Assembly: GCA_050008465.1 (NCBI GenBank)
Contig: JBEKMO010000014.1
Location: forward strand, 11,962-75,961
Direction: 5' to 3'
From: Fen-330 sp050008465
GTDB taxonomy: Bacteria > Acidobacteriota > Terriglobia > Bryobacterales > Bryobacteraceae
Length of the DNA: 64,000 nt
In this document: positions 9,335 to 17,391 of the stretch, one piece after another
How positions within the stretch are numbered: the stretch's first letter is position 1
Layout: the number at the start of each line of letters is the position of its first letter
The notes under the pieces: generated by a model
Database searches by the model: none
What the model saw: the letters and a program-made list of their open reading frames with translations, nothing else
Told to the model about the DNA's origin: nothing
Made by a program: the position numbers and the translations under genes

Positions 9335-9886
9335 GTGGCCAAGAACTCGATTGGGTTGATTGAACTGGGCAGCGTGGCGGCAGGGTTCCAGGTCTGCGAC
9401 GCGATGCTGAAGGCCGCCGAGGTGGAGCTGATTCTGTCGCGCTCGATCTGCTCGGGCAAGTACATGGTGATGGTGCGAGGGGACGTGGGGGCGGTGGAGT
9501 CGAGTGTGCAGATCGGGATTCAAGCCGGGAGTTTCGGGGTGATCGACAGCTTCGTGATTCCGAACGTGCACGAATCCGTGTTTCCGGCGATCAGCGGGAC
9601 CACCAAGATCGAGGCGCTGGAAGCGCTGGGGGTGATCGAATCGTTTTCGGTGGCGTCGCTGATCGTGGGGGCGGACGCGGCGGTGAAAGCGGCCAACGTG
9701 CGGCTGATCGAGATTCGGCTGGCGATGGCGCTGGGGGGCAAGGCGTTCGTGACTTTGACGGGGAACGTGGCGGCGGTGGAGGCGGCGGTGGCGGCGGGGG
9801 CGGCCGTAGTGGCCGAGAAGGGGCTGCTGGTCAATAAGGTAGTGATTCCGTCGCCGAGGCCGGAATTGCTGGAGGAGATGATTTGA
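9335..9886 (+). CDS. pduT: PduT-like tandem BMC-domain shell protein with predicted Fe-S cysteine
   Basis: This 183-residue protein has a GTG start preceded by AGGTAGGG, six bases after the pduS-like stop. Two BMC domains are visible: IGLIELGSVAAGFQVCDAML at residues 6-25 and ALGVIESFSVASLIVGADAAVKAANV at about 98-123. Tandem BMC-T proteins form pseudohexameric trimers in microcompartment shells. SRSICSGKYM puts Cys39 where PduT carries the cysteine that binds a central [4Fe-4S] cluster, so it may move electrons from PduS across the shell. The C-terminal tail VVIPSPRPELLEEMI is also PduT-like. Other shell genes must be elsewhere. Confidence 0.9.
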   Translation: MAKNSIGLIELGSVAAGFQVCDAMLKAAEVELILSRSICSGKYMVMVRGDVGAVESSVQIGIQAGSFGVIDSFVIPNVHESVFPAISGTTKIEALEALGVIESFSVASLIVGADAAVKAANVRLIEIRLAMALGGKAFVTLTGNVAAVEAAVAAGAAVVAEKGLLVNKVVIPSPRPELLEEMI

Positions 9887-9894
9887 GGGGCGGG

Positions 9895-9927
9895 CGGGGC
9901 TCAAGCCCCGCGCGGGCTCAAGCCCGC
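9895..9927. repeat. Tandem double hairpin after the pduT-like gene
   Basis: Two perfect palindromes lie side by side: CGGGGCTCAAGCCCCG at 9895-9910 and GCGGGCTCAAGCCCGC at 9912-9927. Each has a six-base stem and the same central CTCAAG. They follow the stop at 9886 by eight bases and precede the end of a convergent gene. They may stop transcription from both sides or be a dispersed repeat unit. Confidence 0.6.
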
Positions 9928-9964
9928 CCTCCGACTCGTCTGTTCAACAGGGAACGCGGCGCCG

Positions 9965-10246
9965 CTATCGCGGGTGGCGGTTGGCCTCTTCGGCCGCGAG
10001 CTTCAGCTCTCGATTGACTTGATCCAGCAGGTCTTTGGCCTTCTGAGCATGGCCGCGCATGTCCCACTCGTTGGCCCTCTGCGCTTCGAGGATTCTCTCC
10101 CAGGCTCGCTGGCACAAGTCCTGCGCGGCCGCAAGATTCGGGTGACGGCCAGGAGCGATGTCCCGGACAGGCCTCTGAGCCGTGGCGACGGTTCCGACGA
10201 GGAGCAAGGCGCCAAAAAAAGCAGCACGGATTCGGTTTCTCATCAT
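9965..10246 (-). CDS. Small exported helical protein
   Basis: This 93-residue protein starts with a signal peptide (MMRNRIRAAFFGALLLVGTVATAQ) and continues as one helical domain, HPNLAAAQDLCQRAWERILEAQRANEWDMRGHAQKAKDLLDQVNRELKLAAEEAN. I know similar small secreted helical proteins in acidobacteria but no function. The long plus-strand reading frame opposite it is only an extension of the peptidase gene that starts at 10382. The gene is convergent with the pduT-like gene and divergent from the M16 peptidase pair. Confidence 0.65.
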   Translation of the reverse strand: MMRNRIRAAFFGALLLVGTVATAQRPVRDIAPGRHPNLAAAQDLCQRAWERILEAQRANEWDMRGHAQKAKDLLDQVNRELKLAAEEANRHPR

Positions 10247-10315
10247 GGCGACTATTCTACAATCCGAGCTGAGATGCGCGCAAGCGTAAGGAAGAGTTCA
10301 GCCAGGAGGCCGAAC

Positions 10316-10333
10316 GCGGGCGTGGACGCCCGC
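10316..10333. repeat. Short palindrome in the leader of the M16 gene
   Basis: GCGGGCG (10316-10322) and CGCCCGC (10327-10333) form a seven-base perfect stem with loop TGGA, followed by CCTACA. The CCTAC after the second arm matches the end of the other dispersed repeats at 24180 and 33149. It is about 50 bases upstream of the peptidase start. Confidence 0.5.
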
Positions 10334-10381
10334 CCTACAGGGGGACGGAACGTGCTTGAATGGGAGGATTGGAGGGTTTGC

Positions 10382-11899
10382 ATGAGGACTCGGAATAAGC
10401 GGGTGAGATTGTTGACGGCGGCGATACTGCTGGCCGCGGGGACGGTGCTCGCGGCGGAAGATTTCAAGGACATCGAAGGGCGGGTGTCGGAGTTCACGCT
10501 GAAGAACGGCATGAAGTTTCTGGTGCTGGAGCGGCACACGGCTCCGGTGGCGTCGTTCTTCACGTACGCGGATGTGGGGTCGGTGCAGGAAGTCAAGGGC
10601 ATTACGGGCCTGGCGCACATCTTCGAGCACATGGCGTTCAAGGGGACGCGGACGATCGGGACAAAGGACTACGCGAAGGAGAAGGTGGCGCTGGAGCAGG
10701 TGGACAAAGCGTTCGCGGCGCTGCAACTGGAGAGGCAGAAGGGCGAGAAAGCGGACCCAAAGAAGGTGAAGGAACTCGAGGCGGCGTTCAAGGACGCTCA
10801 GGAGGCGGCCGGGAAGTACGTCGAGAAGAACGAGTTCGGGGAGGCGATCGAGCGGGCGGGCGGCCGCGGGCTGAATGCGACGACGGCGTGGGACGCGACC
10901 CGGTACTTCTTCAGTCTGCCGTCGAACGAGATGGAACTGTGGTTCTACCTGGAGTCGGAACGGTTCCGGGACCCGGTGCTGCGGGAGTTCTTCAAAGAGA
11001 AGGACGTGGTGATGGAAGAGCGGCGGATGCGGACCGAGAGCCAGCCGATCGGCAAGCTGCTGGAGGAGTTCCTGCACTCGGCGTACGTCGCGCACCCGTA
11101 CGGTGAGCCGGTAGTGGGGCACATGAGCGATCTACAGAACATCACGCGGGCGGATGCGGAAGCGTTTTTCAAGAAGTACTACGCGCCGAACGACCTGACT
11201 TGCGTGGTGGTGGGGGACGTGATTCCGAAACAGGTGCGGGAGATGGCGGAGAGGTACTTCGGGCGGATCGCGAGCGGGCCGAAGCCGGCGCCGGTGCGGA
11301 CGGTGGAGCCGCCGCAGAACGGAGAGCGGCGGGTGACGCTGGAACTGCAATCGCAACGGATCCTGCTGACCGGCTATCACAAGCCGGACATCAATAGTCC
11401 GGACAACGCGGTGTACGACGCGATCAGCAGCCTGATGAGCCAGGGGCGGTCGAGCCGGCTGTACCGGTCGCTGGTGCGCGACAAGAAGATCGCGGTGCAG
11501 GCGGCGGGGATTCCAGGGCTGCCAGGGCTGAAATACCCGGGGCTGTTCATCTTTTTCTCGGTGCCGGCGCAGGGGCACACCAACGCGGAGTCGGAGAAGG
11601 CGATCGAGGAAGAGATCGAGCGGCTGAAGAAGGAGCCGGTGACGAAAGAGGAACTGGACGGCGTGAAGCGGCGGGCCCGGTCGAGCCTGATCCGGGGGCT
11701 GGCAGACAACTCGAGCCTGGCGATACAACTGGCGAACTACCAGGTGCTGACGGGCGACTGGCGGAACCTGTTCCGGCAGCTCGACAAGATCAACGCGGTG
11801 ACGCCGGAAGACATCATGCGGGTGTCGAAAGCGGTGTTCATCAAGAGCAACCGGACGGTGGGAACCATCGAGCCCTTGGAGACGGCGAAGGCCCGGTAG
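10382..11899 (+). CDS. M16 family zinc peptidase, active subunit
   Basis: The likely start is ATG 10382, after GGAGGATTGGAGGG, giving 505 residues with a signal peptide (RLLTAAILLAAGTVLAAE). The inverted zinc motif HIFEH is at residues 79-83 (GLAHIFEHMAFKGT), and the downstream EERRM segment around residue 215 supplies the third ligand region. Unlike most M16 half-proteins it carries a 70-residue Lys/Glu-rich helical insertion right after the zinc motif. It ends 15 bases before a second M16 gene lacking the zinc site, so the two probably form an active/inactive pair in the periplasm, like mitochondrial processing peptidase alpha/beta. Confidence 0.9.
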   Translation: MRTRNKRVRLLTAAILLAAGTVLAAEDFKDIEGRVSEFTLKNGMKFLVLERHTAPVASFFTYADVGSVQEVKGITGLAHIFEHMAFKGTRTIGTKDYAKEKVALEQVDKAFAALQLERQKGEKADPKKVKELEAAFKDAQEAAGKYVEKNEFGEAIERAGGRGLNATTAWDATRYFFSLPSNEMELWFYLESERFRDPVLREFFKEKDVVMEERRMRTESQPIGKLLEEFLHSAYVAHPYGEPVVGHMSDLQNITRADAEAFFKKYYAPNDLTCVVVGDVIPKQVREMAERYFGRIASGPKPAPVRTVEPPQNGERRVTLELQSQRILLTGYHKPDINSPDNAVYDAISSLMSQGRSSRLYRSLVRDKKIAVQAAGIPGLPGLKYPGLFIFFSVPAQGHTNAESEKAIEEEIERLKKEPVTKEELDGVKRRARSSLIRGLADNSSLAIQLANYQVLTGDWRNLFRQLDKINAVTPEDIMRVSKAVFIKSNRTVGTIEPLETAKAR

Positions 11900-11914
11900 G
11901 GGCGGAGGTGACTT

Positions 11915-14071
11915 ATGAGACAGCGACTAAGCGTGATGGCGGTGGTGGTGGCGCTGGCGGCGTTCGGGCAGGAGGCGCCCAAGCCACAGGCGGCGAAACC
12001 GGCGGCGGTGAAGCCCGGAGTGGCGACGAGTTATAAGGCGCTGAAGTATCCTCCGCCGAACAAGATCAAGGTGCCGGAGCCGACCCGGTTCGAGCTTGGG
12101 AACGGGATGGTGGTGTACCTGGTGGAGGACCATGAGCTGCCGACGATCACCGTGGCGGCGAGGGTGCGGGCGGGCGACCGGTGGGAGCCGGTGGAGAAGG
12201 CCGGATTGGCGTCGATTACGGGGACGGTGATGCGCACCGGCGGCACATTGACGCGCAAAGGCGACCAACTGGACGAGGAACTGGACCGGCTGGGCGCCTC
12301 GGTGGAAACCGGGATCGGCGAGGATTCGGGGAACGCTTCCGTTTCCGTGCTGAAGGAAGATATCGACACCGGGCTGAGCATCCTGGCCGACATCCTCCAG
12401 CACCCGGCGTTTCCGCAAGACAAGATCGACCTGGCGAAGATCCAGCAGCGGGAGGGGATCGCGCGGCGGAACGACGATCCGGGTCAGATCGCGTCGCGGG
12501 AGTTCGAGCGGGTGCTGTTCGGGAAGAACAGCGCGTACGGGCACATCCCGGAGTACGCCAGCATCGACTCGATCACGCAGGGGGACCTGATCGCGTTCCA
12601 CAAGAAGTTCTTCCAGCCGGAGAACATCATCCTGGGGGCGTGGGGGGATTTCAAGGCGGAAGAGATGCGGGCGAAGATCGAGAAGGCGCTGGGCGGCTGG
12701 GCGCGGGGCGGGCAGGCGAAGCCACCGGTTCCCGAACTGGAGCCCGGAGCGCGGAAACGCGCTGGGATTTACGCGATCAACAAGGACGACGTGAACCAGT
12801 CGACGGTGTACATGGGGTTTATCGGGGGCAAGCGGAACGACCCAGATTACTACGCGCTGACGGTGATGAACGTGGTTCTGGGCGGGGGCTTCTCTTCGCG
12901 GCTGATGAACCACGTGCGGAGCGATCAGGGCCTGGCGTACGCGGTGGGGTCGAGCTGGAGCGCCGGGTGGGACCGGCCGGGGACGTTCATGGCGGAAGGT
13001 GGGACGAAGTCGGAGACGACGGTGAAGATCGTCAACTCGATCCGGAACGAACTCGGGAAGATGTCGGAGGAGGTGACCGACGACGAGCTGGCGAAAGCGA
13101 AGGACCAGATCCTGAAGGGGTTTGCGTTCGAGTTCGATTCGACGGGAAAGATCGTGCGGCGGCTGATGACCTACGACTACTTCGGGTATCCGGGCGACTA
13201 CCTGCAACAGTATCAGGCCAACATCGAGAAGGTGACCAAGGCGGACGTGCTGCGGGTGGCGAAGCAGTACCTGAAGATGGACCAACTGGCGATCCTGGTG
13301 CTGGGCAAGGAGAAGGATTTCGACCAGCCGCTGGCGACGCTGGGCCAGGTGACGCCGATCGACATCACGATCCCCAAGCCGAAACAGGAAGCGCTGCCGG
13401 CGGCGACGCCGGAGTCGATCGCGAAAGGCAAGGCGCTGCTCGCGGCGACGCGGGAAGCGATGGGCGGCGCGGCGGTGCTGAAGGTGAAAGACTACACCGT
13501 GGTGGGCAGCATGGCGCTGTCGATGCCACAAGGCGAGTTCTCGATGAAGATGGAGTCGACGCACAACCTGGGCGGAAAGATGCTGACCAAGGTGGCGCTG
13601 CCGACCGGGGAGATGGCGCAGGGCTACGACGGCAAGGTGTCCTGGATGAAGATGGGGCAAGATGTGCGGGAGATGCCGGCCTCGCAGGCGGACGAGGCCT
13701 TGTTCCGGGATACATTCTGGCTGTTGCAGAACTTCGAGAACGGCGCGCTGACGGTGCAGGCGATGGGGCCGGCCGAAATGGAGGGCAAGGCGGTGGAAGG
13801 GATCGCGGTGAGCGACCCGGCGCGGAAGCTGATGGTGAAGCTGTACGTGGATCCCAAGACGGGCCTGCTGGTGAAGAAGGTGTACACGGCGGCATTCATG
13901 GGGCCTCCGGCCGAGACGGAGGAGATCTACTCGGATTACCGCGAGGTGGAGGGAGTGAAGATTCCGTTCAAGGCGGTGGTGAACCAGGGCGGTAAGAAGC
14001 GGGCCGAGCAGACGACGACGGAGATGAAGATCAACCCGGGCGTGGCGGAGGAGGCGTACAAGAAGCCGTAA
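11915..14071 (+). CDS. M16-like protein without zinc motif, with C-terminal LolA-like domain
   Basis: This 718-residue protein follows GGAGGTG four bases upstream. After a signal peptide and an Ala/Pro/Lys linker comes an M16 fold, but the place of HxxEH reads SITGT (residues 100-104, in EKAGLASITGTVMRTGG), so it cannot bind zinc there. The second M16 half contains GGGFSSRLMNHVRSDQGLAYAVGSSW, the conserved R/Y substrate-binding region. Residues from about 500 form an extra beta-rich domain (MPQGEFSMKMESTHNLGGKM and later KLYVDPKTGLLVKKVY) resembling outer-membrane lipoprotein-sorting proteins. It is most likely the non-catalytic partner of the upstream peptidase. Confidence 0.85.
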   Translation: MRQRLSVMAVVVALAAFGQEAPKPQAAKPAAVKPGVATSYKALKYPPPNKIKVPEPTRFELGNGMVVYLVEDHELPTITVAARVRAGDRWEPVEKAGLASITGTVMRTGGTLTRKGDQLDEELDRLGASVETGIGEDSGNASVSVLKEDIDTGLSILADILQHPAFPQDKIDLAKIQQREGIARRNDDPGQIASREFERVLFGKNSAYGHIPEYASIDSITQGDLIAFHKKFFQPENIILGAWGDFKAEEMRAKIEKALGGWARGGQAKPPVPELEPGARKRAGIYAINKDDVNQSTVYMGFIGGKRNDPDYYALTVMNVVLGGGFSSRLMNHVRSDQGLAYAVGSSWSAGWDRPGTFMAEGGTKSETTVKIVNSIRNELGKMSEEVTDDELAKAKDQILKGFAFEFDSTGKIVRRLMTYDYFGYPGDYLQQYQANIEKVTKADVLRVAKQYLKMDQLAILVLGKEKDFDQPLATLGQVTPIDITIPKPKQEALPAATPESIAKGKALLAATREAMGGAAVLKVKDYTVVGSMALSMPQGEFSMKMESTHNLGGKMLTKVALPTGEMAQGYDGKVSWMKMGQDVREMPASQADEALFRDTFWLLQNFENGALTVQAMGPAEMEGKAVEGIAVSDPARKLMVKLYVDPKTGLLVKKVYTAAFMGPPAETEEIYSDYREVEGVKIPFKAVVNQGGKKRAEQTTTEMKINPGVAEEAYKKP

Positions 14072-14109
14072 GGTGAAGACGCAGGCGAGATGGCTTGTGC
14101 CACGATCGG

Positions 14110-15237
14110 TCAGGATTTCTCGTGGAAGACGAGCCGGGGCTCCGGAGAGCCGAAACCGATCTTGTCTCCGTCGTGGAGGACTACCGCGTCGTGGATCCGC
14201 CGGGCGTTCACAAAGGTGCCGTTGGGACCGATGTTCAGGAGCATGAAGCCGCGGACGAGATCCTTGGAAATCACGGCGTGGTGGCGCGAGATCCTGCGGT
14301 CCTCTTTCAGGGCGAGATCTTGATCGGCACTGCGCCCTATGGTGAACCGGATCTGGTCCGGCAGGGCTAGCCTCTCTCCCTTCCGGGGATCGAAAAGCAC
14401 CTCCAACCAGGCGTTGGCGGCGCCCAAGAGCTGTTCCAACTGTTCCCGTATGAGGGTGAAGGACTGGGGGCGCGCCTGGGGGTCCTTGGCAAGGCACTGG
14501 GCAACCAAGCGGCGGAGCGGCTCGGGAACCGCGGCCTGCCCAAGAGGTTCGAGGTTCACGGGTCGCTCGCGAATGATCTCGAAGAGCTGCTCGACGGATG
14601 TGGCGGTGAAGGGCCGCAGTCCCGCAAACATCTCGTAGAGGAGCACGCCGAAGGAATAGACGTCGGCAAGATGGGTCACATCGGAGCCGAGGACCTGCTC
14701 GGGAGACATGTAGTAGGGAGATCCGAGGGTGTAGCCGGGACGGGTCAAGGTGGAGCCCTTGGTTTTGGCGATGCCAAAATCCATCAAGCGGACTCTGCCG
14801 GAGGCATCCACGTGGATGTTCTGCGGTTTGAGATCGCGGTGCACGATCCCGTGGGCGTGGATGTGTTCCGCGCCCTTTGCGATTTGCAGGGCAATCTCCA
14901 GCTTCCGCCGAAGGCTGGTGAGACGCCGCTCGCGAATCAGATGATCGAGCTGCTCACCCTGGACGAACTCCATTACGAGGAAGGGGCGGCCCTGGTCTTC
15001 GCCATAGTCGTAAACGCGGAGCACGTTGTCGTGCACCATTCCTCCGGCCGTCTGGGCTTCCCTTGCGAAGCGCGCCCGGGTTTCCGAATCCGCGGCCAGC
15101 TCCGCGGGGAGCAGCTTCACCGCAACCAAGCGGTTCATGGCAGGGTCCCAGGCCTTGTAGACCTGGGACATTCCTCCTCCGAGATAGGTTTGCAGCTCAT
15201 ATCGCCCAATTCTGGAGAGATTTCCTGGTGATGCCAT
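14110..15237 (-). CDS. Serine/threonine protein kinase with C-terminal FHA domain
   Basis: This 375-residue protein has a Hanks-type kinase domain at residues 12-270: Gly loop LGGGMSQVYKA, catalytic lysine in VAVKLL, HRDLKPQN near residue 134, DFG (LMDFGIAKTK) and SPYYMSPEQ. An FHA domain (about 290-372) follows, with FTIGRSADQDLAL, RRISRHHAVI and NGTFVN, which would bind phosphothreonine. There is no membrane segment, unlike many bacterial PknB relatives, so it is cytosolic and probably autophosphorylates for docking. The start has GAGAGGAC six bases upstream. Its targets cannot be read. Confidence 0.92.
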   Translation of the reverse strand: MASPGNLSRIGRYELQTYLGGGMSQVYKAWDPAMNRLVAVKLLPAELAADSETRARFAREAQTAGGMVHDNVLRVYDYGEDQGRPFLVMEFVQGEQLDHLIRERRLTSLRRKLEIALQIAKGAEHIHAHGIVHRDLKPQNIHVDASGRVRLMDFGIAKTKGSTLTRPGYTLGSPYYMSPEQVLGSDVTHLADVYSFGVLLYEMFAGLRPFTATSVEQLFEIIRERPVNLEPLGQAAVPEPLRRLVAQCLAKDPQARPQSFTLIREQLEQLLGAANAWLEVLFDPRKGERLALPDQIRFTIGRSADQDLALKEDRRISRHHAVISKDLVRGFMLLNIGPNGTFVNARRIHDAVVLHDGDKIGFGSPEPRLVFHEKS

Positions 15238-15341
15238 GATGTCCTCTCGAGATTGTGTTGAGGATTTCCATTATAATCCCGGGGCCACTCCAACCGCTCC
15301 CTGACGGTGGCGGCTCTGAGGCCGGTTCAGAGCCGTGCGCG

Positions 15342-17306
15342 TTAGCAAGCGGTTGGCTGAACTTTCACGGGTTTTTGGGGGAGGCGGATGAGAGCCCAGG
15401 CGAGGGCGGCGAAGCCGATTAGGGAGAGCCAGCCGCCCCAAGTGGGGACGAAGCTGAAGCTGGCGATCGGGGGGACGTCGCGGACGGCAAGGATGGCGAG
15501 GAGGATGCCGAGGAGGGCCTCGCCGGCAATGAGTCCGGCGGCGAGCAGCGTTCCTTTCTCCTCGGCGGAGGGGCGGTCCTTGGCGAGGGCGTCGGCGGCC
15601 CAGCGCATGAGGCCTCCGAGGAAGATGGCGGTGTCGGTCTTGAAGGGGAGGTAAAGGCCGACGGCGATCAGCATGAGCGAGCGGGCGCCGCAGAGGATGA
15701 GGGCAAGGCCGAACGCGGCGCCGATGCCGATGAGGCCCCAAGCCTGCTGGCCACCGACGATGCCTGTGGCGAGCTGGGCCATGAGACCGGCCTGCGGGGC
15801 CGGCAAGTCGGCGCTGCCAATGCCGTAAGCCTGGTGGAGGACGATGATCGGCCACATGAGGAAGAAAGAGAGCAGGGTGACGGCAACGATCTCGACCACT
15901 TCCATCTTCCAGGGAGTGCCTCCGAGGAGGTGGCCGGCCTTGAGGTCCTGGATCAGGGAGCCCGAGACGCAACAGGCGCAGCAAACGACGGCGGCGACGC
16001 CGAGGACCGCGGCGACGCCGGCGGCGCCCTGGACGCCGATGGCCAACATCACGAGAGCGGCGATGACCAGAGCGGCGAGCGTCAGTCCGGAGACCGGCTG
16101 GTTCGAACTGCCCACCAGGCCTACCAGGTAGCCGCCCACAGCGGAGAGCAGGAAGCCGGTCAGGGTCATGACCAGCGCGGCGACGATCGCGGAGCCCCAG
16201 CCGTGGGTGAAGTAGAAGTAGATGGCGGTGATAGGAACCAACAGTGCCAGGATGCCGATGAGGATCCAACGAGCCGGGATGTCCCTTTCGGAGGGCGCGA
16301 GCGGCGCGCCGTTCCGGGCGGCGGAAGAAGCCGTGAAGGCGCCCCGGAGGGAGCGCAGGATGGAGTCGCGCATGGAGAACAGGGTGTGGCAGGCTCCGAC
16401 CAGCATCATGCCGACGGCGATGGGGCGAACGATATTCAACCAGACCGAATTGGCGATGACATCCCAGGGAGCGTTGGCGGAGAAGTGGAGGCGGCTGGGC
16501 AGGTCGGGATCGAAGAACAGCAGGAGTGGAACCAGGAGCCACCAGGCGATAATGCCGCCAGCGGCAGTAATGGCGGCGAGGCGGGGACCGATGATGTAGC
16601 CGATGCCGATCAGGGCGGGGGAGAGGGCGGGGGTGGCCCAAGGGATGCCGCCCGCGTAGGTGACGTCGGCGAGGGGCTTGCTGTCGAGATCGGCGTGGTG
16701 CACGATGGCGCGCGAGAAGTGCAGGAAACCGTTGGAGGACTCGCGGAAAACTTGCAGGCCGTGCTTGTCGGTAAGGAACTGGAGGAGGCCCCCGAGGCCC
16801 ATGGCGCCGAACAGGTAGCGCGGGGCGTCGCTGGCGCGGTCGCCGGCCTTGACGATCTCGGCGCTGGCGACGCTTTCGGGCCAGGGGAGATCGGATTCGA
16901 CACACAAGGGGCGGCGGAGGAGGATGATGAAGAACACGCCGATGAGGCCGCCGGCGAGGAGGATGAAGGCCGCCTGCCAATAGTGTGAGGCGAGGTCCTT
17001 CCAGAGGCGCTGGCCGCCGATGTTGACGAGCATGAAGGCGGGGATGGTGAAGACCGCGCCGGCGACCAGGGCCTCGCCGACCGAAGCGGCGGTTCGGGTG
17101 ATATTCTGCTCGAGGACGCCGCCGCGGAAGCGGGGAATCCGGAAGACCGCGACGGCGATGACAGCGGCCGGGATGGTCGCGGCGACGGTCTGGCCAGCCT
17201 TCATCCCGATGTAGGCGTTGGCGGCGCCGAAGACGAGAGCCAGGAAGAGGCCGAGAGCAACAGCCTTGACGGTCATCTCGGGCTGTGGTGTGGCGGGGGC
17301 GGGCAT
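15342..17306 (-). CDS. OPT family oligopeptide/metal-chelate transporter
   Basis: This 654-residue protein is almost wholly hydrophobic, with about 15-16 transmembrane helices. The N-terminus TVKAVALGLFLALVFGAANAYIGMKAGQTVAATIPAAVIAV is the signature start of prokaryotic OPT transporters, and CACCVSGSLIQDLKAGHLLGGTPWKME matches the central conserved stretch. Bacterial members probably move oligopeptides or iron chelates by proton symport; substrate is not known here. The gene is divergent from the sugar transferase that begins near 17392 and convergent with no other gene; the kinase lies downstream on the same strand about 105 bases away. Confidence 0.9.
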   Translation of the reverse strand: MPAPATPQPEMTVKAVALGLFLALVFGAANAYIGMKAGQTVAATIPAAVIAVAVFRIPRFRGGVLEQNITRTAASVGEALVAGAVFTIPAFMLVNIGGQRLWKDLASHYWQAAFILLAGGLIGVFFIILLRRPLCVESDLPWPESVASAEIVKAGDRASDAPRYLFGAMGLGGLLQFLTDKHGLQVFRESSNGFLHFSRAIVHHADLDSKPLADVTYAGGIPWATPALSPALIGIGYIIGPRLAAITAAGGIIAWWLLVPLLLFFDPDLPSRLHFSANAPWDVIANSVWLNIVRPIAVGMMLVGACHTLFSMRDSILRSLRGAFTASSAARNGAPLAPSERDIPARWILIGILALLVPITAIYFYFTHGWGSAIVAALVMTLTGFLLSAVGGYLVGLVGSSNQPVSGLTLAALVIAALVMLAIGVQGAAGVAAVLGVAAVVCCACCVSGSLIQDLKAGHLLGGTPWKMEVVEIVAVTLLSFFLMWPIIVLHQAYGIGSADLPAPQAGLMAQLATGIVGGQQAWGLIGIGAAFGLALILCGARSLMLIAVGLYLPFKTDTAIFLGGLMRWAADALAKDRPSAEEKGTLLAAGLIAGEALLGILLAILAVRDVPPIASFSFVPTWGGWLSLIGFAALAWALIRLPQKPVKVQPTAC

Positions 17307-17391
17307 AAAGATCGACTTTAGCAGAGGGGGCGGATGGCGGGCCAGTCCGATGCCAGAGAAGCGGCCGGCGTGTTAGACCTCGTAGTCAGGC

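Noticed and set aside
7934..9904. 656-codon open frame on the minus strand
   Set aside because: It is opposite the pduS/pduT-like genes, is rich in Arg/His/Pro as expected for antisense GC-rich DNA, and shows no domain.
9974..10381. Extension of the first M16 gene upstream of 10382
   Set aside because: It has no signal peptide-like start and runs opposite the small exported protein; ATG 10382 has a clear ribosome site.
11927..14497. 856-codon open frame on the minus strand
   Set aside because: It mirrors the M16 partner gene and shows only low-complexity Arg/His/Leu.
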